Shown here piece by piece: positions 1 to 7,823 of a DNA stretch of 64,000 nucleotides (position 1 is the first letter of the stretch; each line of letters starts with the position of its first letter). Position numbers and translations under genes: made by a program. Where the stretch lies: assembly GCA_030018495.1 (NCBI GenBank), contig JASEFS010000009.1:52316-116315 (forward strand). The letters run 5' to 3'. This DNA is from Deltaproteobacteria bacterium. Lineage in GTDB: Bacteria; Desulfobacterota; Desulfobaccia; Desulfobaccales; 0-14-0-80-60-11. Below the pieces are notes generated by a model. The model searched no databases. It saw only the letters and a program-made list of their open reading frames with translations, and was not told the DNA's origin.

Positions 1-146
1 AATTCCGAAGCCAAAATGCCCACTTCTTTTTCGCCTCCCGAATTGCAGACCGTGACGCAGCCCTTGCAGCCGGCCACGACCACTTTCTTGCAATCCTTGA
101 CCATTTCCAAAATTTCCGCTACGGGTTTTGACTCCGCAACTACCAT
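1..146 (-). CDS. MetV-like methylene-THF reductase C-terminal-family protein (partial, N-terminus only)
   Basis: Only the first 48 codons are in the window; the gene continues off the left edge. It starts at ATG 146-144 with a GGAGGA site 5 bases upstream. The visible residues contain VVVAGCKGCVTVCNSGG, a cysteine-rich motif typical of the zinc-binding family annotated as the methylene-tetrahydrofolate reductase C-terminal domain (MetV in acetogens). MetV partners MetF in reducing methylene-THF to methyl-THF. The gene is divergent from formate-THF ligase, which fits one folate C1 branch. The call rests on the short N-terminus and the neighbour, so it is moderately sure. Confidence 0.6.
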   Translation of the reverse strand, partial: MVVAESKPVAEILEMVKDCKKVVVAGCKGCVTVCNSGGEKEVGILASE

Positions 147-323
147 GAATTCCTCCTATCGACCCTGTGGTCGCACCCTTCTCACCTAGCCCTGCATGGT
201 ACGCCATGAGACGCTTTGGAAAACTCGCGACGCCGGGTGATTGAAACTTATGTGCAAAAATTGCTATTTTCCAGAATTGCCCTTTGGCAGGCAGTTCGGG
301 TAAGTATTGTACATGTATTCACA

Positions 324-352
324 ATTTTAGGTGGTGGTCAAGTTTTTGTCAA
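324..352 (-). promoter_or_regulatory. Sigma70-like promoter for the MetV-like gene
   Basis: Read on the minus strand, TTGACA (352-347) is followed after exactly 17 bases by TAAAAT (329-324). It points toward the leftward MetV-like gene about 180 bases away. The 147-587 gap holds only this promoter and the divergent one for fhs, so far as I can see. Confidence 0.55.
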
Positions 353-410
353 ATAGAAAAAATTCTCAAGAATTTTTCCACAAAAAAGGAACCTGCTCAG
401 CAAATAATTA

Positions 411-439
411 TTGACAAAAGGTCTTGATGCAGATTATAT
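411..439 (+). promoter_or_regulatory. Sigma70-like promoter for fhs
   Basis: TTGACA (411-416) and TTATAT (434-439) are separated by 17 bases and lie about 150 bases upstream of the fhs start. The leader between them and the gene is long, but I recognise no riboswitch in it. Confidence 0.55.
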
Positions 440-587
440 GGGGAGCCATGTGAAAAAAAGTATGAGCCCTGGCGCGTCCCCGAGCAAAAGGAACGCGTGA
501 GGGCGGTTATTGCTTAAAATCCGGCCCCGTTACAAATGGAGCCGGAGAAAAAAAATGGTAAACCATATTCCATAAGGAGGCCTTTGT

Positions 588-2372
588 ATGGCGAAGTATG
601 ATCCGGTTAAACAGAAGGACTGGCAGATTGCCGAGATCGCCGAAGCGGAGATGATTCCCTTTGACGACATGTGCGACAAGCTGGGAATCCCCAAAGACGA
701 GCGCATCCCCTACGGCCAGAAGATCGGCCGCGTCGACTACCTGAAGTGCCTGGAACGTCTGAAGGACAAACCCGACGGCTACTACATCGACGTCACCGCC
801 ATCACCCCCACCCCGTTGGGCGAAGGCAAATCCACCACCTCCTTGGGCTTGATCGAGGGCCTGGGTAAACGGGGCGTCAACGTGGGCGGCGCTCTCCGCC
901 AGCCCTCCGGCGGCCCCACCATGAACATCAAGGGCACCGCGGCCGGCGGCGGTATCTCGCTCTTGATCCCCATGACCGAATTCTCCCTGGGCCTCACCGG
1001 CGATATCAACAACATCATGAACGCCCACAACCTGGCCATGGTGGCCGCCACCTCCCGGCTGCAGCATGAGTTCAACTACAATGACGAGCAACTGGCCAAG
1101 CGGGGCCTGAAGCGCCTGAACATCGACCCCAAAAACTTCGAAATGGGCTGGATCATGGACTTTTGCGCCCAGGCCCTGCGTAACATCATCATCGGCATGG
1201 GCGGCAAAATGGACGGCTTTATGATGGCCTCCAAGTTCGGCATCGCGGTGTCCTCGGAAGTCATGGCCATCCTGTCCGTCTTTACCTCCCTGGCCGACCT
1301 CAAAAAGCGCCTGAACGAAATTACCGTGTGCTATGACAAACAGGGCAACCCCATCACCACCGGGGACCTGGAAGTGGGCAACGCCATGACCGCCTGGATG
1401 GTGCCCTCCATCAACCCCACCCTCATGCAGAGCGTGGAAAAGCAGCCCGTCTTCGTGCACGCCGGCCCCTTCGCCAACATCGCGGTGGGGCAAAGCTCCA
1501 TCGTCGCCGACCAGATCGGCCTCAAGCTCTTTGACTACCACGTCACCGAGTCCGGCTTCGGCGCCGACATCGGCTTTGAAAAGTTCTGGAACGTCAAGTG
1601 CCGTTTCAGCGGCCTCGTGCCCCACGTCGCGGTGCTCACCGCCACCGTCCGGGGTCTCAAGCACCACGGGGTCAACGCCGGCGCGCTGCCCTGCCCGCCG
1701 GGCAAACCCATCCCCAAAGAGTATTTCGAGGCCTCGAAAGAGACCATGAAATGGTTGGAAGACGGCGTGCAGAATGCGGTACATCATGTACGCACCATCA
1801 AGAAAGCCGGCATCAATCCGGTGGTGTGCATCAACTCCTTCCATTTCGACTCCGACGAAGAGCACGCGGTCATTCGCCGGGCTTGCGAAGCCGAAGGCGC
1901 CCGGGTGGCCGTGTCCCGGCACTGGCAGTACGGGGGCGAAGGCGCCCTGGAGTTCGCCGACGCGGTCATGGACGCCTGCAAAGAGAAAAACCAGTTTAAA
2001 TTCCTGTATCCCAATGAGCTGCCCCTGCGCCAGCGGGTGGAAATCATCGCCGAGCAGGTCTACGGCGCCGACGGCGTGGACTTCGCCCCCGAAGCCGTGG
2101 CCAAGGCCAAGCGGTTTGAGGCGGATCCCAAGTTCAACGAATACGCCACCATGATGGTGAAGACCCACCTGTCCCTGACCCACGACCCGACCAGAAAGGG
2201 GACCCCCAAGGGCTGGCGGCTTCCCGTCCGGGACTTCCTCATTTACAGCGGCGCCAAATTCATCTGCCCGGTGTGCGGCGCCATCTCCCTCATGCCCGGC
2301 ACCAGCTCCGACCCGGCCTTCCGCCGCGTCGACGTGGACGTCAAGACCGGCAAAGTCATCGGCCTGTTTTAA
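588..2372 (+). CDS. fhs: Formate-tetrahydrofolate ligase
   Basis: This enzyme makes 10-formyl-THF from formate, THF and ATP in the cytosol, the entry of formate into the methyl branch of the Wood-Ljungdahl pathway or its reversal. The 594-residue product has the family's P-loop motif [11 protein letters not shown] around residues 75-85 and the conserved [11 protein letters not shown] segment after it. It ends in the usual [18 protein letters not shown] tail with a nearby CPVCG pair. It is about 35 residues longer than the common form, the extra lying mainly at the N-terminus. A strong AAGGAGG site precedes ATG 588. It has its own promoter and terminator, so it is probably transcribed alone. 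Confidence 0.95.
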   Translation: MAKYDPVKQKDWQIAEIAEAEMIPFDDMCDKLGIPKDERIPYGQKIGRVDYLKCLERLKDKPDGYYIDVTAITPTPLGEGKSTTSLGLIEGLGKRGVNVGGALRQPSGGPTMNIKGTAAGGGISLLIPMTEFSLGLTGDINNIMNAHNLAMVAATSRLQHEFNYNDEQLAKRGLKRLNIDPKNFEMGWIMDFCAQALRNIIIGMGGKMDGFMMASKFGIAVSSEVMAILSVFTSLADLKKRLNEITVCYDKQGNPITTGDLEVGNAMTAWMVPSINPTLMQSVEKQPVFVHAGPFANIAVGQSSIVADQIGLKLFDYHVTESGFGADIGFEKFWNVKCRFSGLVPHVAVLTATVRGLKHHGVNAGALPCPPGKPIPKEYFEASKETMKWLEDGVQNAVHHVRTIKKAGINPVVCINSFHFDSDEEHAVIRRACEAEGARVAVSRHWQYGGEGALEFADAVMDACKEKNQFKFLYPNELPLRQRVEIIAEQVYGADGVDFAPEAVAKAKRFEADPKFNEYATMMVKTHLSLTHDPTRKGTPKGWRLPVRDFLIYSGAKFICPVCGAISLMPGTSSDPAFRRVDVDVKTGKVIGLF

Positions 2373-2384
2373 CCCTTGTCACAC

Positions 2385-2457
2385 CCTTCCAGGCCCTTCA
2401 GGGCCTGGAAGGTATTTCCCGGCTTTCGATCATTTCACCGAAAGCCGGTTTTTTTTT
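2385..2457 (+). terminator. Double-hairpin terminator after fhs
   Basis: Two hairpins follow the fhs stop. The first is CCTTCCAGGCCC with a TTCA loop (2385-2412). The second pairs CCGGCTTTCG with CGAAAGCCGG (2419-2448) and runs into eight or more T residues. The second has the classical intrinsic terminator form. Confidence 0.85.
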
Positions 2458-2608
2458 GCGCCTCCTTTCCCAAAGCCAAGATAGATTTTAATTGTCTTTG
2501 TTAATGGTTTCGATGGCACAGATGCCTCGCCTGTGCTGCCTGATGGATTCATCGAAATTCTGAAAGCTGTTTCCCTTGTTCCTTCCTTTATTTCCTTTTG
2601 CACCATTT

Positions 2609-2624
2609 TGTGATATTTATCACT
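2609..2624. promoter_or_regulatory. CRP/FNR-family-like operator upstream of nfnA
   Basis: The sequence TGTGATATTTATCACT has the TGTGA-N6-TCACA arrangement of a CRP-type site with one mismatch in the last position. It lies about 135 bases before nfnA. A weak promoter (TTGATT at 2624 and TAAAGA at 2648, 18-base spacing) overlaps its right edge. The rest of the 2458-2756 gap holds an imperfect palindrome around 2512-2530 and nothing else I can name. Confidence 0.4.
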
Positions 2625-2756
2625 TGATTCTTTTCCACCTCCCATGGTAAAGAACATCGATTATAGAGGAGTAATTTCAGGTTGAGCTCAGGCGCTTGTC
2701 CAGCCTGCGCGAGGTGAAACAGCAAACAAATTTTCCCGAATTGAGGAGAGTCGCGT

Positions 2757-3611
2757 ATGTTTGAAATAGTGGAACGCCAGGAGTTGGCCCAAGGCACAAT
2801 CATCAGCAACTGGGTCAAGGCTCCCAAAATTGCCCAGAAGGCCAAACCGGGGCAATTTGTCATCTTGCGGGCCAACGAGAAAGGAGAGCGCATTCCCCTG
2901 ACCATGGCCGACACCGATCCTGAACGCGGGCTCATCAACATTATTTATATGGTGGTGGGCAAAAGCACCGCCCTGTTCAAGACCCTGCAGGTGGGAGATT
3001 CATACCTTGACGTCATCGGTCCTCTGGGGCAGCCCACCCATCTGGAAAAGGTCGGCAAGGTGGTCTGCGTCGGCGGCGGCACCGGCATCGCCGTGCTGCA
3101 CCCCATTACCCGCGGTCTGAAACAGATCGGCAACCACGTTATCAGCATCATCGGCGCCCGCTCCAAAGACCTGCTCATCCTGGAAGACAAGATGCGGGCC
3201 GCTTCAGATGAACTCTTTGTTTGCACCGACGACGGCTCCTACGGCCACCACGGCTTCGTTACCGATGTGCTCAAAAAGGTCCTTACCGACAACAAAGACA
3301 TCGGCTTGGCCGTGTGCATCGGTCCGGTGCCCATGATGAAGTTCTGCTCCCTCATGACCAAAGACTTCGGGGTCAAAACCCTGGTGAGCCTGAACCCCAT
3401 CATGGTGGACGGCACCGGTATGTGCGGCTGCTGCCGGGTGCAAGTGGGCGGCCAGATGAAGTTTGCCTGCGTGGACGGCCCCGAATTCGACGGCCACGAA
3501 ACCGATTTCGAAGAGCTCACCTTACGGCTGCGCTCTTATCTCCCCGAAGAAAAAATTGCTTACGATCAATTCAAGGCCCAACACGGGCACAAATGCTCTT
3601 GCGGCACTTGA
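2757..3611 (+). CDS. nfnA: NADH-dependent ferredoxin:NADP+ oxidoreductase, small subunit (NfnA; SudB-like)
   Basis: The product is a 284-residue flavoprotein of the ferredoxin-NADP reductase fold. An N-terminal FAD-binding barrel is followed by a nucleotide-binding region with VVCVGGGTGIAVL near residue 103. A C-terminal MCGCCRVQVGG segment binds a [2Fe-2S] cluster. Such proteins form the small subunit of NfnAB, which bifurcates electrons from NADPH to ferredoxin and NAD+ or runs the reverse reaction. The large subunit gene follows 45 bases downstream, which supports NfnA over a dihydroorotate dehydrogenase electron-transfer subunit. A GAGGAGA site lies before ATG 2757. Confidence 0.88.
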   Translation: MFEIVERQELAQGTIISNWVKAPKIAQKAKPGQFVILRANEKGERIPLTMADTDPERGLINIIYMVVGKSTALFKTLQVGDSYLDVIGPLGQPTHLEKVGKVVCVGGGTGIAVLHPITRGLKQIGNHVISIIGARSKDLLILEDKMRAASDELFVCTDDGSYGHHGFVTDVLKKVLTDNKDIGLAVCIGPVPMMKFCSLMTKDFGVKTLVSLNPIMVDGTGMCGCCRVQVGGQMKFACVDGPEFDGHETDFEELTLRLRSYLPEEKIAYDQFKAQHGHKCSCGT

Positions 3612-3656
3612 TAAGAATCTAACCTAGAGGCCGGCCAGGCCAGGGAGGAAACGATA

Positions 3657-5078
3657 ATGGCTGAAGAAGAAAAGGAAAAAGCACCTAAGAAGGAAAAGAT
3701 TCCTCGTCAAAAGATGCCGGAGCAGCCCCCTGACGTCCGGCGTAGGAATTTCGAGGAAGTCCCTTATGGCTATACCCCTGAATTAGCCATGAAAGAAGCG
3801 GAGCGCTGCATCCAGTGCAAGGACCCCCGCTGCCGACAGGGCTGTCCCGTGGAGATCGATATTCCCGGGTTTATCAAGTTCATCAAGGAAGGCGACTTCG
3901 AAGGCGCCATAAGAAAGCTTTGGGAAAAGAATGCCCTGCCCGCCGTCTGCGGCCGGGTTTGCCCCCAGGAAGTCCAGTGCGAAGGTTTGTGCATCGTGGG
4001 CAAAAAGGACGAACCGGTGGCCATCGGTAATCTGGAGCGCTTCGCGGCCGATTATCAGCGCCTGCATGGTCGGGAAGTCCTGCCCCCCAAAGCCGAGCCC
4101 ACCGGCAAAAAGGTGGCCGTGGTGGGCTCCGGCCCCTCCGGCTTGACTGTGGCCGGCGACCTGGTCTTAAAGGGCCACGATGTCACCATCTTTGAGGCCC
4201 TGCATGCCCCCGGCGGTGTGCTGGTGTATGGCATTCCCGAATTCCGCCTGCCCAAGGAAATCGTCTTCTCTGAATGTAATTATCTGAAAAAATTGGGGGT
4301 TAAGATTGAGTGCAGCCAGGTCATCGGCCGCTCCGAGACCGTGGATGAACTCCTGGAGAACTTCGACGCCGTTTATCTGGGTGTGGGCGCCGGGCTCCCC
4401 GTATTCCTGAAAATCCCCGGCGAACATTATATCGGCGTCTACTCCGCCAACGAGTACCTGACCCGCTCCAATCTGATGAAGGCTTACGACTTTCCCAACT
4501 ACGACACGCCCCTGGTCCGGGGTAAAAACGTGGCCACCTTCGGCGGCGGCAACGTGGCCATGGACTCGGCCAGAACCGCCCTCCGCATGGGGGCCGAACA
4601 CTCCTACATCATTTACCGTCGTTCCCATGCCGAGCTCCCTGCCCGGGCCGCGGAAATTCACCATGCCGAGGAGGAGGGGGTGGAATTTTTGTTCCTCACC
4701 AATCCCGTGCGCTTCCTGGGCAATGACGACGGTTTCCTCACCGGCGTGGAATGCCTTAAAATGGAGCTGGGCGAACCCGATGCTTCCGGACGCCGCCGTC
4801 CGGTGCCCATACCCGGTTCCGAGTTCCAGGTGGAAATCGACACCGCAATCATCAGCATCGGCTCCGGGGCCAACCCCCTCCTGACCAAGTCCACCCCGGG
4901 CCTGGCTTTGAACAAGTGGGGCTATATCATTGCCGATCCCAAGACCGGCAAGACCATGAAGCCCCGGGTCTGGGCCGGCGGCGACATCGTCACCGGCGCA
5001 GCCACCGTCATTCTGGCCATGGGCGCCGGCCGCATGGCCTCCAACTCCATCCATGACTTCCTGACCATGGGCTGGTAA
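3657..5078 (+). CDS. nfnB: NfnB / NADPH-dependent glutamate-synthase-like large subunit
   Basis: The 473-residue protein has an N-terminal bis-[4Fe-4S] domain with CIQCKDPRCRQGCP and CGRVCPQEVQCEGLC. It is followed by a tandem FAD and NAD(P)H domain (VAVVGSGPSGLTVAGD near residue 155; GGGNVAMDSARTALRMG near 298). This is the architecture of the GltD-like large subunit of NfnAB. The gene shares an operon with nfnA. It has the usual highly charged lysine-rich start after a GGGAGGAAA site. There is no glutamine amidotransferase or GltB gene nearby, so a role in glutamate synthesis is less likely than ferredoxin-linked transhydrogenation. Confidence 0.9.
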   Translation: MAEEEKEKAPKKEKIPRQKMPEQPPDVRRRNFEEVPYGYTPELAMKEAERCIQCKDPRCRQGCPVEIDIPGFIKFIKEGDFEGAIRKLWEKNALPAVCGRVCPQEVQCEGLCIVGKKDEPVAIGNLERFAADYQRLHGREVLPPKAEPTGKKVAVVGSGPSGLTVAGDLVLKGHDVTIFEALHAPGGVLVYGIPEFRLPKEIVFSECNYLKKLGVKIECSQVIGRSETVDELLENFDAVYLGVGAGLPVFLKIPGEHYIGVYSANEYLTRSNLMKAYDFPNYDTPLVRGKNVATFGGGNVAMDSARTALRMGAEHSYIIYRRSHAELPARAAEIHHAEEEGVEFLFLTNPVRFLGNDDGFLTGVECLKMELGEPDASGRRRPVPIPGSEFQVEIDTAIISIGSGANPLLTKSTPGLALNKWGYIIADPKTGKTMKPRVWAGGDIVTGAATVILAMGAGRMASNSIHDFLTMGW

Positions 5079-5126
5079 GTCGTTTTGCGTCAAGGCGGAC
5101 CCATGCGTCTGCCCCATAAACCTACT

Positions 5127-5164
5127 CAGGGTGTCGGGGGGCAACCCCCGGCACCCTGTTATTT
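5127..5164. terminator. Bidirectional terminator between nfnB and the glycosylation operon
   Basis: A long GC-rich stem, CAGGGTGTCGGGGG against CCCCCGGCACCCTG with a GCAA loop (5127-5158), is followed by TTATTTT. It sits between two convergent transcription units and can end both. Confidence 0.8.
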
Positions 5165-5518
5165 TCGCAGATCCACAAATTTCGCTTCCAGAATCTCCCG
5201 GCTGTAGCGGCGTCGGAGCAATTGGCAGGCGCTCAGCGCCTCCAGGCGCTTTTGCAGCGCCTCGCGCCAGCTCAGGCAAAAGTCCAAAATCTCCTGGTTC
5301 ACTTTCCATAAAGAAAGGAGACCGCTCTCAACCTCCCCAACAGGTTCTAGCGACCAGTCAATCCTTTCAAGGGCCCGGCGCCGCTGCTCCAACAGCCCGA
5401 GCGCCCGGTCCAGATCGCCCTGCACCACCGCCTCGCCCACGGCCTTGGTGAGACCGGCCAGCGCCGCCAGACGGGAAGGGGTCAACGACCGGCGAGATCT
5501 TGCAGAAATCTCTGCCAT
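5159..5518 (-). CDS. Small helical protein at the end of the glycosyltransferase operon (FliT-like?)
   Basis: I do not recognise this 119-residue product with certainty. It is almost entirely predicted helical and charged, without a signal peptide or membrane segment. Its length, central LEQRRRALERIDW-type helix and position resemble flagellar export chaperones such as FliT. It starts inside the preceding gene (37-base overlap with 5482-6090), so it is translationally coupled to it and last in the minus-strand operon. The FliT idea is inference from size and helix pattern only. Confidence 0.6.
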   Translation of the reverse strand: MAEISARSRRSLTPSRLAALAGLTKAVGEAVVQGDLDRALGLLEQRRRALERIDWSLEPVGEVESGLLSLWKVNQEILDFCLSWREALQKRLEALSACQLLRRRYSREILEAKFVDLRK

Positions 5519-6090
5519 TCCTGCACCATGGGAAGCAGCTCATACTCCATCAGGTCCGCCAGCATGACGTAGTCTTCATCCTCCGCGACCTCCAGCATCT
5601 CTTCCAGCAAGTCTTGCAGGTCCTTGAGATAACGGGAGGCCGGCGCCTTCTCCCCCAGAGAAACGGTTTCCAAATCTATCTTAAGCACCCGGCAGGCGCC
5701 CTCCCCGGTTTGCAGAAGCCAGCGCAGCGCTTCCAGCACCTGGGCAAAATAGTGATTCGCTTCCTCTTCGGAGCCGACCCTGAACAGCGTAGCGCTCTGT
5801 TCCACGGCCTGCGCCAGCGTGCCGCCCTGGCCCGCCGCCTCTTTAAGAAGAAACCGGGCCATTTCTTCGTCTGACACGGTCTTGACGTCCAGGCGGGAAA
5901 TTTCCCCGGTCTCCACATACCGGGATTCCCGGGGATAGCGCTCGCTGAAAAACTCGCCGTTCACCTGCAGTTGAAAAAGCTGCTGTCCTGCCGGAATAAA
6001 TCGTTCGTGAATTTCTGAAATAATCTCTTCCAGGCTGTTTAAATGGGAAAAATCTGCCGACAGGTTTTGTTCATTGATAGTCACCAGCAT
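5482..6090 (-). CDS. Conserved acidic protein of unknown function in glycosylation operon
   Basis: The 202-residue product is acidic and has no signal peptide or transmembrane segment. The first 75 residues look like a small beta-rich domain (MLVTINEQNL, then alternating hydrophobic strands); the remainder is helical, rich in E and L, with a HYFAQVLEALRWLLQ helix. It overlaps the preceding glycosyltransferase gene by 20 bases and the following small helical gene by 37 bases, so all three are co-translated. I cannot assign a function. Context suggests a chaperone or regulator for the surface structure that the operon modifies. Confidence 0.7.
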   Translation of the reverse strand: MLVTINEQNLSADFSHLNSLEEIISEIHERFIPAGQQLFQLQVNGEFFSERYPRESRYVETGEISRLDVKTVSDEEMARFLLKEAAGQGGTLAQAVEQSATLFRVGSEEEANHYFAQVLEALRWLLQTGEGACRVLKIDLETVSLGEKAPASRYLKDLQDLLEEMLEVAEDEDYVMLADLMEYELLPMVQEWQRFLQDLAGR

Positions 6091-7822
6091 GCGGCCACCC
6101 CGAATCTTGAGGAAAAGTTTTTGGAACTTTTATAGCCATTTGCACTTCTTGTGCCACTCCCGGCCGTTGCTCCCAAGCCAGTTCCTCAAGCGCCTGCCGG
6201 AAAATCGCGGCCATCCGGTGCAAACCTTTATAAGCCCGGACCAGGCGCCGTGCCAGAGGGACAACCTGAGTTTCCATATGTCGCCGTTGCTCCTGAAAAA
6301 AGAATTCGACCAAAGAGGCGATCTCAGGAAATTCTACCGCCAATCGCCTGAGATTGAGATCTATGCCGGCAAAGATTTCCATTTTCTGCTGTAGCCCTGA
6401 CAAAACCGCCGGACTGCTCTCCGCCGATTTGCTTATCTGGCGCGCCGCGGCTGCGCCTTGGGCAGCCAGGCTCATGATCTCCGGCAGGGCGTCTCGGCCG
6501 GCGCGGCCCCACAGGTCGCCCCGGGGAGGCAGATAGTGTCTTGAAATTATGTTTCTGACCCAGTCGCGCACCCCCGCCGACGAGCCTGCCTCGTAATCCA
6601 GCAGCCGCCCCCAAGCCAGACGATGGACCCAAAGCCAAAAATTCCTCCCGCTGAGCTTCCGGTGCACCATGGGCAGGTATGTTTGGTAGCCGAGGGGATC
6701 TATTCGGGAGAAATAAATATTGAGGTAATCGCAGTTAAACATCCCTGCGAGCCTATCCGCTGACCTTTTCTCCAGGAGGTGCAGCCCGCAGGCCGCCACT
6801 GCCTCCGGGGTGACCACGGCCTGGCAGCGGGGGTGGGCACATGGCGAGAGGCAGGGATGGCAGTCGAGTTCGGGTTCAATGACAATATGACCGTTGCCCG
6901 CGGGGCCGGTGTCCAGAGCCCGGGCCGATGCCAGGAAAAGGGCCAGCACCGGCGTGCCCACCGCCGCCGCCAGGTGCATGGGCCCGGTGTCGTTGGTCAG
7001 CAGAAGGTCCAGCCGTTTGAGATACGCACCCAGAACCGCAAGTGGCGTGCGTCCCTGGTATTGCGTAACTTCCCCTGGGGGCAGCAATGATCGGATCGCC
7101 TCTCCCAGCGGCGCTTCTCCGGAGCTGCCGAATATGAAAAAATGGCAGGGACGCGCCTTCCTGAGGAGGCGCGCGGTGTGGGCGAAATTTGCCGCCGGCC
7201 ACCGCCTCTGCGGCTGGCTGGCCCCAGGCAGCAGCCCCACCAGGGCCCTGCCCGGCGTTAACCCAAGAGCTTGGATAGCACCGTCGGCTTCGGCCTGAGC
7301 TGCCGGGGAAATATTAACCTCAAGACCTCGCCCGTCCGGCTTGAGTCCTGCCTCTCTGACAAAGATATCCGCCAGGTTGAACGGGTTGGCCTGGCGGGCC
7401 TTGGACACCACCAAACCGTAGCCGGCCCAGGGAGAAGAGGTAAACCCTCCCCTGGCCTTGTCCACCGCAAAACCCCGGAGTTCCCGACCCCTGGCCGCGC
7501 AGGCCAGAATGCCGCCCAAAATAGTCGGAGTTAAATTAACAACCATATCCGGTCGGCGTGAAAGATTCTCCTCGAACCATCTGCATAACAACTGAAAAGC
7601 CTCCGGCCATTTGCCGCTTTGTTCCAGGGCGGCCGCCAGCGTCAGGCTGGGAAACAGGAACAGACGGTCCACGCCGGGGAGCAGCCGCGCCGGTTCTTCG
7701 AAAACGTCCAGCGCCAACAGGGTAATCCGGGCCGTGGGATAAGCCTTCCGTAAACCGCGCAAAACCGCGCTCGCCTGTATCAGGTCCCCCAGCCGCATGA
7801 GGTTGACCACCAGAATTTCCAT
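6071..7822 (-). CDS. GT9-family glycosyltransferase (heptosyltransferase-like) with long C-terminal extension
   Basis: Residues 1-330 form a glycosyltransferase family 9 domain: MEILVVNLMRLGDLIQAS at the start, LLPGASQPQRRWP near residue 200, and LLTNDTGPMHLAAAVGTP for the sugar-nucleotide site. Residues 340-583 are a mostly helical extension I do not recognise, which makes the protein nearly twice the usual GT9 length. I start it at ATG 7822-7820 because that codon lies one base after the upstream stop and gives the canonical GT9 N-terminus; a start at 7861 is possible but poorer. It is the fourth gene of a six-gene minus-strand operon. Confidence 0.85.
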   Translation of the reverse strand: MEILVVNLMRLGDLIQASAVLRGLRKAYPTARITLLALDVFEEPARLLPGVDRLFLFPSLTLAAALEQSGKWPEAFQLLCRWFEENLSRRPDMVVNLTPTILGGILACAARGRELRGFAVDKARGGFTSSPWAGYGLVVSKARQANPFNLADIFVREAGLKPDGRGLEVNISPAAQAEADGAIQALGLTPGRALVGLLPGASQPQRRWPAANFAHTARLLRKARPCHFFIFGSSGEAPLGEAIRSLLPPGEVTQYQGRTPLAVLGAYLKRLDLLLTNDTGPMHLAAAVGTPVLALFLASARALDTGPAGNGHIVIEPELDCHPCLSPCAHPRCQAVVTPEAVAACGLHLLEKRSADRLAGMFNCDYLNIYFSRIDPLGYQTYLPMVHRKLSGRNFWLWVHRLAWGRLLDYEAGSSAGVRDWVRNIISRHYLPPRGDLWGRAGRDALPEIMSLAAQGAAAARQISKSAESSPAVLSGLQQKMEIFAGIDLNLRRLAVEFPEIASLVEFFFQEQRRHMETQVVPLARRLVRAYKGLHRMAAIFRQALEELAWEQRPGVAQEVQMAIKVPKTFPQDSGWPHAGDYQ

Positions 7823-7823
7823 G

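Noticed and set aside
507..2183. Long minus-strand frame of 558 codons opposite fhs
   Set aside because: It is antisense to a certain enzyme gene, is rich in G, H and V as expected for a GC-rich shadow, and has no recognisable domain or ribosome site.
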